A stretch of 64,000 nucleotides of DNA from Gigaspora margarita (GCA_009809945.1 WTPW01000582.1:62001-126000), one strand, 5' to 3'; positions 11,413-22,159 are shown, numbered from the stretch's first letter. The notes: generated from the letters alone by a model not told the origin. Translations and numbers: made by a program.

Positions 11413-12323
11413 TTTACGCTATTCAAAGTTGTTATTATGATAGGCAAAGGCAAACTCGGCCACCTCAGGAGTAAGGTGTGGTAAAGGTGAAAGTCAATTC
11501 TTGGAAAAGGACTTGTAAATATTGCCACTAGATAAATTAATATCGATATAGAATTAGTAATAGAACCAACTTTATATTCAATTAAACAATACCTTGAGTT
11601 TGTGACAACTTAAGAAGAGATATTAATTCTTGCACCATCATTGTTTAAGATAATGGAATGGTCATTTTAAGATTCGTGATTGTATAAATACAAATTTTAG
11701 AATTATAACAAGCATTATATTGTTGTATAATTCAATATCTATTGAACACACATTTAGAATTTAACTTATACATCAGAAGTATTATTAAAAGCATAATACG
11801 CATATTTAATAAAAGCATAATACGTATTATTTGTTATACATTGAAATCGAATTCTTGTGGTTTCCAAATCAACGTATGTTGCAACGAAATTCTAAAATGA
11901 CATAGTTGGCTAGAGAATTCAAACTCCACTTAATAAACAGATTTAAAATTAACTTAAAATTTTGTAATTATCACATTATTACAACAGATGAAATTGAATT
12001 CTACATATTTTGTCAAATCGTTCTATACTGTTGTCTGAGTTACAAGAAAATTATTTCGTAATGCATTTGAAAGTACTAAATTTTTCAATGGAAAACCTTT
12101 TAATCGACATCGTAAAACCTTATTTTATTTCTATTATAACTATGGTAACGTGAAAAAACATTTGCCTTTATTGCATTTTTGTATACCTGTTAATTACTAT
12201 TTGTATATTGATCGATATATATGATTTAATTATGGTAATACGGTCTACCCTTAATAAATCTCAACTTATTCCATTGATAGTTCATTAATAAAACAAAAAA
12301 ATTGGAACATCAATATTGTAACA

Positions 12324-13401
12324 ATGGATCAAAAAGGATTAAATAATTTTGTCGATGTTACGAAAAAGGAATCAGAGTTGAGAAAGATGAATATAAAGCA
12401 TTTGAAAGTTATAAACAATCAGCTAATCTTGGTCATTCTGAAGGAATGAATAATCTCGGTCGTTGTTACAGAAAGGAATTGGTGTTCAAAAAGATGAAAA
12501 TAAAGCTTTTGAATATTATGAAAAATCTGCTAATCTTGATGACACCGAAGGAATGAATAATCTTGGCTGCTGTTACGAATATGGAATTGGTGTTCAAAAA
12601 AATGAAAAGAAAGCTTATGAAAGTTATGAAAAATCTGCTAATCTTGGCGATAATGAAGGAATGAATAATATTGGTCGCTGTTATGAAAAAGGCATTGGAG
12701 TTCAAAAGAATGGGCAAACAGCGTTAACATATTATCAAAAATCTGCTGATATGGATGATTCTGATGGAATGAATAATGTTGGTCGTTGTTATGAAAATGG
12801 AATCGGAGTTTTGAATGATGAAGAGAAGGCTCGAGAATGGTATCAAAAATCTGCTGATGCGGGAAATTCTGATGGAATGAATAATGTTGGGCATTGTTAC
12901 GAAAAAGGAATTGGTGTTCGAAAGATTTCAGAATTTATTATTTGGTTAATGGCTTTTATCATTAAGTTAATGATAATGTTGCTTGGACCATGGTTTGGTC
13001 TTGGATTAGGGTTAGGCTTAATATTAAAGTCATTGTTAAGGTTATGGCTAGCATTAATGGTAGGATCTGTGTTTGGGTTAATACTATGGTTAATGATGTT
13101 AGGTTTAGGGTTAGGTAACTGGATAAATTTAAAATTAGAATCAGGGTTAGGTACATGGATAGATTTAAAAGTAACATTAGTAGTAAATTTATTTATAAAA
13201 AAATTTCATGAAAAGAAAGCATTTAAATATTACCAAAAATCTGCCAATGTGGGTAATACTAAAGGTATGAATTATGTAGGCCGTTGTTATGAAAAAGGAA
13301 TTGGAGTTATGAAAGATGAAAAGATGGCATTTGAAAATTATAAGAAATCAGCAGATATAAATGATATGGTGTTAAATTCAAGCGCTGAAAATTGTAAATA
13401 A
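12324..13401 (+). pseudogene. Sel1-repeat protein with two early frameshifts and a low-complexity insertion
   Basis: Sel1-like repeats (about 36 residues, signature GMNNLGRCYEKGIGVQKDE..AF.YY.KSA) run across the locus. These are TPR-like alpha-alpha repeats used as scaffolds, often fused to kinases in Glomeromycotina. The likely ATG is at 12324. One base is missing near 12352 and another near 12470, compared with the internal consensus of the repeats themselves, so the long intact frame starts only at 12463 (312 codons). Repeats 2-6 are regular to about 12925. Then about 280 bases of ggttagggtta-like DNA, read in frame as a hydrophobic Leu/Gly-rich stretch, interrupt a repeat between GVRK and EKKAF. 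The pattern resumes with a further full repeat and a truncated one. No kinase domain is nearby. The frameshifts could be assembly errors, but the neighbouring Sel1 relic is also broken. Confidence 0.8.
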
Positions 13402-13833
13402 AAAATAAGGTATTTTGTGACATTATGACCTAAAATCGGAAAAGTATTTTAACACCAACTTTCTTAAAATTCTGGGTTGAATTATGTCGATTATTGATCA
13501 ATCAAGGCAAAATAATTCATTGAGATGATGAAACTTTGTATCAGCGAAATTTATATATTATTTTTAATACTTCAAAATTGATTTTATTAAAATATTTGCT
13601 ATGTTATTTGATTTTATTAAAATGCTAAAGTTTGTAAATTTTAATATCATATGACATTTAATAAAAACAACTTTAATGCATATTTTGACAAAAGAATTAG
13701 TTAAAGTATCACAAAAATAATCACAAGATAACAAATCATTCTATTTAGCTATCAAGATACAGTTAAGCTATTTCATAATCTACGTAATAAAATTTCTATA
13801 ATTTTTAATTCTGATATTCAATTATAGAACTTA

Positions 13834-14247
13834 TCAGATTTCAGCCAATTTTTTTATGATAAATAAAAACCTTATACTGTATTCATTTATTTCAACTTCA
13901 ATTCCATAAAGATAACAATATCCAACACGATTTATTGTATCAGTACAACCCATATCTGTTGATTTCTTATAATATATGAATGCCATATATATGGTCATCC
14001 TTTTCAACTCCAAATTCTTCCTCATAACAATATCCAATATCATACATTCCCATAGCATTACCCATCTCTGCAGGTTTTTGATAATAGATGAATGCTTTAT
14101 ATTCATTCTTTCCAATACCAATTCCTTCACATAACAACCTCCAACATTACACATTCCCATAGCATTATCCAAATCTGCAGATCTACCAGGAACGTAGTAC
14201 GAAGTATGAAGTGTATGGTTCAGTTCGAGTTTTGCGTTCGTCAGCAA
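13834..14247 (-). pseudogene. Degenerate Sel1-repeat relic
   Basis: The minus-strand reading contains recognisable pieces of the same 36-residue repeat (SADLDNAMGMCNVGGCYVKE, later YYKKSTDMGCTDTINRVGYC), but the frame slips inside each unit. Good repeat sense alternates with off-frame sequence. At least three repeats can be placed. It is convergent with the Sel1 gene at 12324-13401 and is probably an inverted paralogue that has lost function. Confidence 0.65.
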
Positions 14248-14310
14248 AATCTGGAATCTGATTGGACACCGTAATATTTACGAAAGTCAGTTGATCAAAT
14301 ATAGCTAAGC

Positions 14311-14454
14311 CAGGGGGATTGCTAAAGCCTTGTACCTCGTTAGGGTTCGTTTTTGATGCATTTAAGGTTAGCAGGTTATATAGATATCATGAATACAATT
14401 TATGCAGTATGTAAATCAATATATGAAGGTACAAGGCTTTAGACGACCCCCCTG
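14311..14454. mobile_element. 144-bp TIR element with CAGGGGG ends
   Basis: The left end is CAGGGGGATTGCTAAAGCC followed by TTGTACCT. The right end is its diverged inverse, AGGTACAAGGCTTTAGACG then ACCCCCCTG. No convincing flanking duplication was found, so the class is uncertain. CAGGG ends suggest hAT. Confidence 0.65.
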
Positions 14455-14732
14455 AAAAGGGAGGCTGAAGATCATATGCGAAATGCGGCAGCATATGTTA
14501 ACCAAGGGCAAGGGGGTGCGAATATTAAACCGAAACAATAGGGCGGGATGGAAACCAGTATTGCTGTATTTATAACCATTATTCTCGCTCGGATTTCATA
14601 TTAAACACTGTCTTTATTAGACATTATGAAGATACATGATGTCATAACAATTCTATGTGTGCACGTGAAGATGTCACGTGACGAAGCATAATTGAGAATC
14701 GCCAACGCTAAGGTGTGGCGCATCTTTTTCTC

Positions 14733-14738
<6 letters not shown>

Positions 14739-14773
<35 letters not shown>

Positions 14774-15507
14774 GTAATTAATTAAGCGTATAATGATGCT
14801 GGTTGGCCGAGGTCGGCCGGAACAGCAAAGACATCCAGAAAATTGCAACAAATATTGCGCTGGGAGTCGCCGTGGGTTCGCTAGCTGGTGGTTTCCCGCC
14901 TGCCGCAGCCAGCCGGCTGTGAGCGGATATTTGGATATAAATAAACATGTGCAGGATGAGAGATGGTAGAATCACGTAGTCATTATGTGAAAATGGTAGC
15001 AGTTCTCCGTTGGGTTGGGTGGGTTGGTCGAAAAATCTTCCTTTGATCGTTGCAGGTCTAATGCTGCATGCGCTTGTGCTCATCGTTTATAGCCCTATGC
15101 GTTGACGAAGTCACGCTAGGGTTATTATCGCGAGGATAACCTGATTTGTGGCTTTTATGAAATTGATGCTTATATGAAAAAGGTAATAGCATATGATAGT
15201 ACGCAATGGAGATTGTAGATGCATGTGATAGAGATTGTAGGTACGTATGCATGCAGCAGAGATTATAAAGATTCATGTGGGAGAAAATGGGGAATCTCAG
15301 TGCTTTCTTACTTCGCTTGTCTTGTCACTTGTTCTCTTCGATGCCCGATAAGATTCTGGCTCCCATCCCTCCCGCCCTCTCTCATTCATTGCACCTAGCA
15401 CCCTGCCTGTTGTCATGTGTAACGAGTCGAATGCGCCGCACCATATCGTGGGTCATGTGAACCGAGTTGAATGCGCCGCACCATAGAGTGGGCCCGAACT
15501 CGCTATT
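14739..15507 (-). mobile_element. Poly(A)-tailed GC-richer element, copy 1 (minus), truncated by assembly gap
   Basis: In minus orientation the body runs from the gap at 15507 down to 14770 and ends in a pure T run (14739-14769 on the plus strand), i.e. a poly(A) tail. The body appears identical to 27456-28192 over about 738 bases, including the three short open frames of 61, 72 and 101 codons. Composition is far more GC-rich than its surroundings near the 3' end. A stem formed by ccctatgcg...cgctaggg around 15090-15120 could be an RNA hairpin. The tail and near-perfect identity indicate recent retroposition, or an assembly duplicate. No reverse transcriptase is encoded, so mobility would depend on an outside LINE-type enzyme. 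Confidence 0.7.
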
Positions 15508-15678
15508 NNNNNNNNNNNNNNNNNNNNNNNNNNNNNNNNNNNNNNNNNNNNNNNNNNNNNNNNNNNNNNNNNNNNNNNNNNNNNNNNNNNNNNNNNNNNN
15601 NNNNNNNNNNNNNNNNNNNNNNNNNNNNNNNNNNNNNNNNNNNNNNNNNNNNNNNNNNNNNNNNNNNNNNNNNNNNNN
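15508..15678. other. Assembly gap (171 N)
   Basis: An unbroken run of N. It starts exactly inside the 5' part of the poly(A)-tailed element and ends at a 24-base A run, so the missing part probably holds the rest of the element's 5' end and possibly another poly(A)-tailed insertion. Confidence 1.
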
Positions 15679-16278
15679 AAAAAAAAAAAAAAAAAAAAAA
15701 AAGCCTATGAAGTTGTGTAATGCAATACTTTTCGTGATCATAACATGCTCATCGATATTTTAGTCTTAACATTTGATCACGGGTTGTGTAACTAATCAAA
15801 AGGTTAAACATAATAACTTCATCATTATCATGTTTTTTTATCTATTGCGGAGCAAATGTTCTTGTATTTGCACTTGTTCTTGAATTTTAAATTTATTTAA
15901 TTAAGAACATTATGCAAAACGTTTCAAATTTTTAAGGTGAGTAATGTAAATCATCGGATAAAGATGTCAACAAAAAAATAGATATGATAATGAAATTCGC
16001 ATGGACTAATTAATTTCCATTAAGTAGTTTTCAATGACATCTGAAGAATAAATCACTTTTTTTAAATTTTTCTTACATTTGTCATATTAAATTTGTTTCG
16101 TCATTAGTTTCATTATTTATCACGAGTTTCGCCATTCATCATTCGTCAAATTGAAGTTGCCTGACGAAATGGTGCCGTCATTAGTTTAGACTAAACTATT
16201 TCGTCATTCGTCAAGCATCATTACTTGGGGATTAGCGATTATCTCATAATTGCTGAATACGGAAGTTAATAGGAAGCT

Positions 16279-16392
16279 GTGTTGGCACTGGAATTCTGGA
16301 ATACCACTGTAACACCACTGGAATTTCAGATTCTTATAGTTTCCAGTGGTTCCAGTGAATTCCAGTGGTGTTCCAGTATTCCAGTGCCAACA
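16279..16392. mobile_element. 114-bp fold-back MITE
   Basis: The ends are GTGTTGGCACTGGAAT and its inverse ATTCCAGTGCCAACAC. The inverted match continues inward through ccactg/cagtgg runs, so nearly the whole element folds on itself. Internal direct repeats of ccagtggt are also present. No target duplication was established. Confidence 0.75.
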
Positions 16393-16522
16393 CTCTGATA
16401 GGAAGTCATAAGGCAGGAACGATCCTTAGTCCCATTATTTCCGAGCAATTTAGAGATCCATAGATCATTCACATAAAAAATTTAACGATCATGTGATTGA
16501 TACTCTGGTTTTTTCAGACGAT

Positions 16523-16640
16523 CTACGGACAGTTCTTAGGGACAGTTCAGTTGACCAGAATTAGGATTAGGGTTAGGGTTAGGGTAGGTGGATTTAGTTA
16601 ACATTAGTCAGCATGCACTGTCCGTAAGAACTGTCCGTAG
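16523..16640. mobile_element. 118-bp TIR element with internal TTAGGG repeats
   Basis: The ends are CTACGGACAGTTCTTAGGG and the inverse CCGTAAGAACTGTCCGTAG. Between them lies ggattagggttagggttagg (16563-16588), about three and a half units of the TTAGGG telomere-type repeat common in fungi. A MITE core that amplified by chance is the simplest reading; an interstitial telomere patch used as a core is also possible. Confidence 0.7.
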
Positions 16641-17226
16641 ACTCGGCGTGGTTTTTTCTGGAAATCACTGGGCAGAGGATCGTTTTTGCTACCACTAATC
16701 CACCTGAAAGTCATACTTGAACCTTATGGTTAATTGCACTTCCCCGTGATACTGGTCATCATTGCATTACCAGAAAGTTTATTTGATCAGTGCATTCGCA
16801 TCACTGCTAAGCCTGCTTATCGGTCACAATTGAGAATTTTCCATGACAAAATCGATACAACAGCTAGGTTTTTTTTTCTTCCATATGCTTGTTATCAATA
16901 ATCGGATGAATATGATCTGAATCACATACAAAAATTAAAAAAAATGTAATGAATTTATTATTGCTCAGATTTTAATCGGTCAGTTAGGAGCTTCTGACTG
17001 GTATTGGTTACGGTTATAACAGGACTGGGAAAACTCTATTATAGGTCCCCGCTCTAAAAAAATTGAATTATATTCTCTGCGAATCAGAGTTTTTTATAAT
17101 TAAGCGAATCAGTTTTACAGACACCTTTAGGAGACTAATAATAATGCGAATCACTTTTGGTCAAGCACCTTATGAATATATAATATACATGATAAAATAT
17201 AAATTTATAGTATTAAAAATTTTTTT

Positions 17227-17355
17227 ATATTAAATAATAAAAAACAGAATCTAATCAGGCCACTCAATACAGGAAATAACTATAAAGATTTAGAATTCGA
17301 TCATTGATTCTAAAATGATTTTGAGGTTTCGATCATCGATTTTGATTTTTAGAAT
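17227..17355 (+). repeat. Dispersed segment shared with 62.3 kb
   Basis: Aligns over about 110 bases, same orientation, with 62297-62406. Anchors: tattaaataataaaa, agaatctaatc, gccactcaat, and gaaataactataaagattta. It includes ATCGATTCTAAAA-type motifs also seen at 57570-57625 and 58340-58370. Confidence 0.75.
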
Positions 17356-17737
17356 TGATTCGCATTCCGTATGTATCTCTGAGCTTGCCAGAGCAGCCAC
17401 CACCTCAAAGTTCACTAACAATCGACATCACTATCACAGCTGTCGCAGCATATTAATCAATTTGATTGAATGCTGCAGAAGTGACATTGTTCATTAGCAA
17501 ATTTTGGGCTTGATTTGAAAATTAGTGTGACACTTGATGAATATTGTAATAATTCTGTAATTATAATAGAACGTGAGTTGCGAGGTGTGAAATTCGCTTT
17601 GTAGATTGTGTTAGAGTAGGTTGAAATCTGCATTTTATTATGTCTTTTATTATAATAAAAGTGGATTTCACTATAATGCAATGATAATAGCAAATTTCAC
17701 TATTTCAAAACTTAATTATCAAAATTACAGTAACCTT

Positions 17738-17858
17738 TCGGTAAAAAAAAATATAGTTTTTGATAATTATATTTTCTGCCAGTATATCACTTCGATATAT
17801 AATCTTATACTGGGCGAAAATTTTATCGAAACTATATTTTTATTACCGAAAAATAATT
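17738..17858. mobile_element. Small fold-back nested in the 17-kb element
   Basis: The left arm runs from cggtaaaaaaaaatatag to gccagtata; the right arm runs from tatactgggcg to tttttattaccg, about 43 bases each with few mismatches. A diverged relative with tagtttttgataataaatttt arms lies at 45199-45306. Confidence 0.65.
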
Positions 17859-18379
17859 ATCAGTGATCACATGTCCTGCTAATTTCAAATCAGGCTATAA
17901 TAATGCGAATCAGATTGTGGCTGGCACCTTTTTAATTATTTAACTATGCGAATCTATATATAAGCGGTGACCTTTTTGTTTGCGAATCATACAAAGCCGA
18001 GGACTTCACAAGGCTTTATAATAATTCGAGTCTATGGTAGGTCGGTCACATTTTTCAAAATTATAGTAGTATGCGAATATTGTTGTGGCGGGGACCTATA
18101 ATAGAGTTTTCCCGGTCCTGTTATAACCAGTCATGACCGGTCATAAACTTTAACACTTCTAAATATATTGCTCTTTTATTTGATAATAACATATGTAAAA
18201 ATTTATTTGCTTTTTCCGGATTAATACAATTGCTATATATTATTACCGTGTTGTCGCATAATAACGCTCATGAGCATTATTTAGTCAAAATTCGAAATTA
18301 TACCTGTATGTCATTTTGCGAAAATACAGTAAAAACTTTATAATACACTAAAAGACATATATTACAAAATCGTTATTTA

Positions 18380-18418
18380 CGTTCCTGGTTTTAGCGCGAC
18401 TGCGTCGCGCAGCTACCT
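18380..18418 (+). repeat. Dispersed hairpin repeat, copy 2
   Basis: gttcctggtttt followed by a perfect 7-bp stem GCGCGAC/GTCGCGC with loop tgc, then agctac. It marks the left boundary of the DNA shared by the three BTB-TLDc segments (homology to the 33.6-kb flank starts at 18419). Confidence 0.75.
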
Positions 18419-19101
18419 TATTTTACAAAAAAAATTTCAAGTAAATAGATATTAGAAAATTTTATTAGCAGTATTCTTTTTGATGATGTATTACATTATT
18501 ATCTTTGACAAACCTTTATAATAATATGTGAGAATTAAATAAGCAATGGAGATTGCCAGTTTATGTTTTTATTATTTTGCATTTGCAGAATTTCGATAAC
18601 ATTTAACAAACCGCTTATGATTAAGTATTGAAGTTCAATAAAAAAATAGATTTTGTGAGCATAATTTTATTTTTTATTATGTTCATATTGAAAGAATAAT
18701 GTTATAAAATAGAGTTTAATAATTATATAACAAATTATTTGAGTTCACAAATGTGCTCCCGAACATATAATTGCCAACACTACTATGATTAATAAAAGCT
18801 GTTCAACTATTGTATAAGGTCTTTATTAAACAAACAAGCGTCACTACAATTATTATCAAATCTTAGCAAAGTTGACTTTTACGCAAATATCAATATTCAT
18901 AATATAGTATTGCGGCTTCTTGTTTTCTTGTCAAGCACCATAAGTTATAGTGTGGTAGTTTTGCAATATAAGAAGATTCATGAGATGGCTTCAAACTCTA
19001 ATAGCACTTATAAAATTTTCATTATAAATACACGCTTGTTTAGCTCTAGAATTATATTCAGAAAAGTTCCTAATATCTTTGAATATCAGTGAAAATTCAA
19101 T
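18419..19101. repeat. 3' flank of BTB-TLDc pseudogene A, shared with the two paralogous loci
   Basis: Aligns with 33587-34389 and, piecewise, with 52490-54145. Anchors are tagaaaattttatagcagtattc, tttgcagaatttcgataa and aacaaacc(g/c)cttatg. It shows that whole segments, not just coding exons, were duplicated. No gene in this stretch. Confidence 0.7.
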
Positions 19102-20257
19102 TCAGTCTTTCAAACCCTGAAATACTTCATATTTGTCAATTAAAAGATGATAATGATTAGATCTAAGTCGTTTTTCATTATATGCATGATCATGGGCATA
19201 TGCCATCTTTTACTATGATTTAACATGTATAAACAACCATCAAACACTGGACCATGAATGGAAAAACATCCATTTACTTCATTTGCATGAATAATTCTAT
19301 TAAGGATGGAATTCGGTAAAATTTGGATTTTCAATGAAAAATAAAACTATCTGTCGTTGCAAATCATTTAAATTGATTATTTGATGTCCAGACTAATGGA
19401 TTATATTCACCAAGTATTTCATTTGTGCCATTAACCTTTATAATAACTGCCGTGCTAGGTATGTTGCCACATAATTTACGAAATATATCGCAAGTAAACA
19501 TGTAAGATATTTTTTTAATATCATATTTTGATAGGTGGCGATCAATCCAAGATGAAATCTCTGCAAAATGTGCATCATTAATAAAAGACGATGGATTAAC
19601 ATAGTACACTTCATGGACAGAAACTTCACGAACAGGTGGTTGAACAGATATTTTTTTACGAGAAGGTAAAATATTTGAAGTGACTGATATATCAGGTGCC
19701 ATAATCTTTAATCTAATATCATCACACAAATTTGATCCAAGAATTTGACGATATGGGTTAACCTTTATTGCAATATCTTTTCCTGACATTTGAAAAATAT
19801 CGAATTAAAGGAATGCATTTGTCAAGTGTAGTTTTTAAGGCTAAAAAGTTTTCATCATTCCATTGTTCAAGACTGGATGGTAAATTTGGTGTTTGTACTT
19901 TTCCCCATTGAATAACTTTATCCCAAATTTTGAATTCTTCTATTTGTAAATCATCTCGCTTTAAAAGTGTTATCAACGCATTTACTTGAATAAAAGTAAG
20001 AATCAAAAGCTAGGTTAGGATGTTTCATAAGGATGTAAGTGCAAAAAGTTTGTAAGACCTTAAAATTATTTTCATGAAAACTGGTAGAATAAACTTGGGT
20101 AAGTTTTAATCGAAGCCAAGATGCTTTGTTATCAATAAGATAAAATTGTATGTATTCAACTAATTTCGCTAAACCTAATTTGTTGGACAGAACCAAAAGA
20201 TCAAATATAGCAGATGGTTCAACCCCTTCAAATGTGATTGTACCGGTGTAAATATAT
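19102..20257 (-). pseudogene. BTB-TLDc pseudogene A (second exon only)
   Basis: Minus-strand homologue of the large exon at 54146-55333. It begins at the equivalent ATAG acceptor (20258-20259) with YIYTGTITFEG and carries the linker region (LVEYIQFYLIDNKASWLRLK, ALITLLKRDDLQIEE) and the TLDc region (HFAEISSWIDRH, IIKVNGTNEILGEYNPLVW). TLDc domains are associated with oxidative-stress resistance; BTB-TLDc combinations are greatly expanded in Glomeromycotina, where their role is unknown. The reading frame is broken at least four times: a short deletion near 19998, an extra T near 19797, a loss of the NLLLRGSRDGF equivalent, and a stop near 19363, with the last part running in another frame to 19102. 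The BTB exon is absent. The intron homology ends at 20435, where a TIR element begins, so the insertion or a linked deletion removed the 5' exon. Confidence 0.85.
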
Positions 20258-20521
20258 CTATGGTAAAAGACTTTAATTAGTATTAATTATAAGGATGATT
20301 TTAACTCTATCTCTTAATTCTAGTTTAAAAATTTTAAGCCAAAATCTTTTAAATAGCAAATTTAAAAAATATAAAGTATACTGGTGACTTTCAGCTTCTG
20401 TGAATAGTAACTAAAATTAATCTATTTTATCAGTTTATAAGGGAAAGGGAGGTAATGTGGCGCAGTATCTAATTTGGCGCACTAACGATATCTTACAAAC
20501 TGTTGATTAGAATCATGTGAT

Positions 20522-20573
20522 CTTGGTACCATTCGATTCGTCTCATCGAGACGAATCGAATGATACCAAAATC
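20522..20573. repeat. Palindromic core P1
   Basis: Stem tggtaccattcgattcgtct / agacgaatcgaatgatacca with a 3-base centre; 23 of 24 stem positions pair. Confidence 0.85.
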
Positions 20574-20711
20574 ATATGATTCTGACTGATAGTTCACAAG
20601 ATATTATCATTTAAGCAAAATAGCCTACATTTGAGGTCGATATGCCTAAATGGCACAGTGCCTAATTCGGCGCACTAACGATATCTTACGAATTGTTGAT
20701 CAGAATCATGT

Positions 20712-20766
20712 GATTTTGGTTCCATTTGATTCGTCTCATTGAGACGAATTGAATGGTGCCAAAATC
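20712..20766. repeat. Palindromic core P2
   Basis: Same core as P1 with a few transitions (ttccatttgatt, gaattgaatggtgcc). Confidence 0.8.
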
Positions 20767-20898
20767 ATATGATTAACTGATAGTTCACAAAATATTACAT
20801 TAGAGTTCTTTAGTGCGCCGAATTAGATGCTATGCTAAAATAAGACTGTGGTTTTTTTAAAAAAGTGATATCTCATAATTGAGTGATCGAAAACAGGT

Positions 20899-20953
20899 GA
20901 TTTTGGTGCCATTCGATTTGTCTCGATGAGACAAATCGAATAGTACCAAAATT
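20899..20953. repeat. Palindromic core P3
   Basis: Same core with centre tctc-gat-gaga (inverted loop relative to P1) and matched changes on both sides (gatttgtctc / gagacaaatc), i.e. compensatory. Confidence 0.85.
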
Positions 20954-21039
20954 ATCTAATTCTGATCGAAATATCATGTGATATGCATCGTAGAACTTTA
21001 ACCGCGCCACAATACCCCCCTCTCCCTTATATTGTATTT

Positions 21040-21950
21040 GTATTACATCATTTCATATCATAAGCTTATTATACTATCGCATACTATTGCATATTATTTT
21101 TATTTTATACGTCTACATTACACTGATTATTATAAAGGTTTATTGTAATATATGATGCGGGTTTCGAACACTAAATGTCGTTTTTTCTAAAAAATTTTAA
21201 TTTTATATAGTAAAATTAATAATATTTATATATAAAAAAGTTAGTAATTATAAATTTTTTTTAGAATTTAAAATTTTTATTTAGATGTATATATATTAAA
21301 TGAACCTCTAAACATATATTTTATATTTATATTATTTAAAAATATATTTTTTATAAACTTGCTATATATGTATATTTTATATAAAAAATTACTATATTTT
21401 TATATTTACAAGTACTTATCAGTCATAGGACATGCCCCCCTGCAGGGTTTAAAAATTAATTGATATAGTAATTTCAATGTCGATCATTTAACTTTTATAT
21501 GAAAAATTCACTTTTACAACCAGTTTTTTATATGACAACCCCACTTTTGTAAAATGTTTCACCTATTACTTTTTAAGTAAAAAATATAATTTCGATATTT
21601 CTTTATCGATTTATAAAAATTTTATTTTCTAATTTTCTTTAGTTTGAGAGGGATCTTTAGTTAAAGTTCAAGTATGTTAACCCCTGTAATATTACTTTAG
21701 AATGAATGATCTTGAATTTAGTTTTGAAACTGACCCTATTTTTTTTTAAAAAAAAAACAACTTTTTAACACAGCACAAGAGTTTCTATGTTACAGAATAA
21801 CTTAGTACCAGCTATGGATCTTTTACTAAGATCGAGTTTACAATTTCATGGTAAAAACACTGCTTATAACTATACCAAACGCTTGACATTTACTTTTCCA
21901 ACTGCTGGCTAATAACTTTAGTTTAATAAGTAGGTTTTGCAAAGGTTCTG
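21040..21950. other. AT-rich stretch without recognised features
   Basis: No gene found; highly AT-rich with a 28-base mixed T/A run near 21741-21770. Confidence 0.5.
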
Positions 21951-21968
21951 AATAACTTTATACTGGTC

Positions 21969-22029
21969 AATAAATTTCATAGATTTTGTAGATTCCATAG
22001 ATTTTGTGGATTTCATAGATTTTGTGGTG
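21969..22029. repeat. 18-bp tandem repeat, ~3.3 units
   Basis: Unit ttcatagattttgtagat with one or two substitutions per copy. Surrounding DNA 21900-22140 shows a longer, weaker duplication (ataactttagttt... and tgactatagtttt...). Confidence 0.75.
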
Positions 22030-22159
22030 AAAAGTGTTCTTTACAACTTTTCTAACACTGGCCAATGACTATAGTTTTATAGGTAGATTTCATGAAAATT
22101 CTGACATTACTGAATGATGTTATGCTGGTCAAGATTTGTGGTAAGAATCATGACTGTAA

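Larger units (their letters stand above)
17012..18128. mobile_element. 1.1-kb TIR DNA element with ~41-bp ends
   Basis: The left end is GGTTATAACAGGACTGGGAA continuing to the end of ...GGTCCCCGC at about 17052. The right end (18088-18128) is the inverse with one or two mismatches. No transposase is encoded. The interior holds at least seven copies of a GCGAATC motif on both sides of the centre, all in the same orientation. Two nested pieces are present: a segment at 17227-17355 shared with 62297-62406, and a small fold-back at 17738-17858. No convincing target duplication was found. Confidence 0.75.
20436..21031. mobile_element. 596-bp TIR element carrying three ~51-bp palindromic cores
   Basis: The ends are TATAAGGGAAAGGGAGGTAA and the inverse TACCCCCCTCTCCCTTATA, both continuing into TGTGGCGC. 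Three copies of the window's conserved palindrome (half-site ttttggtaccattcgatt, centre tctc-atc-gaga) are centred near 20548, 20740 and 20927. The spacers between cores are themselves inverted repeats (atcatatgatt...ttgatcagaatcatgtgat). No protein is encoded. It sits exactly where the first exon of pseudogene A should be. Confidence 0.8.

Noticed and set aside
12466..13177. Minus-strand frames of 71-83 codons across the Sel1 gene
   Set aside because: Antisense shadows of the Sel1 repeats and of the ggttaggg insertion.
15382..15763. Open frames of 79-119 codons on both strands
   Set aside because: They exist only because they run through the N gap.
16563..16588. A true telomere or chromosome end
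   Set aside because: Only about three TTAGGG units, internal, and enclosed by terminal inverted repeats.
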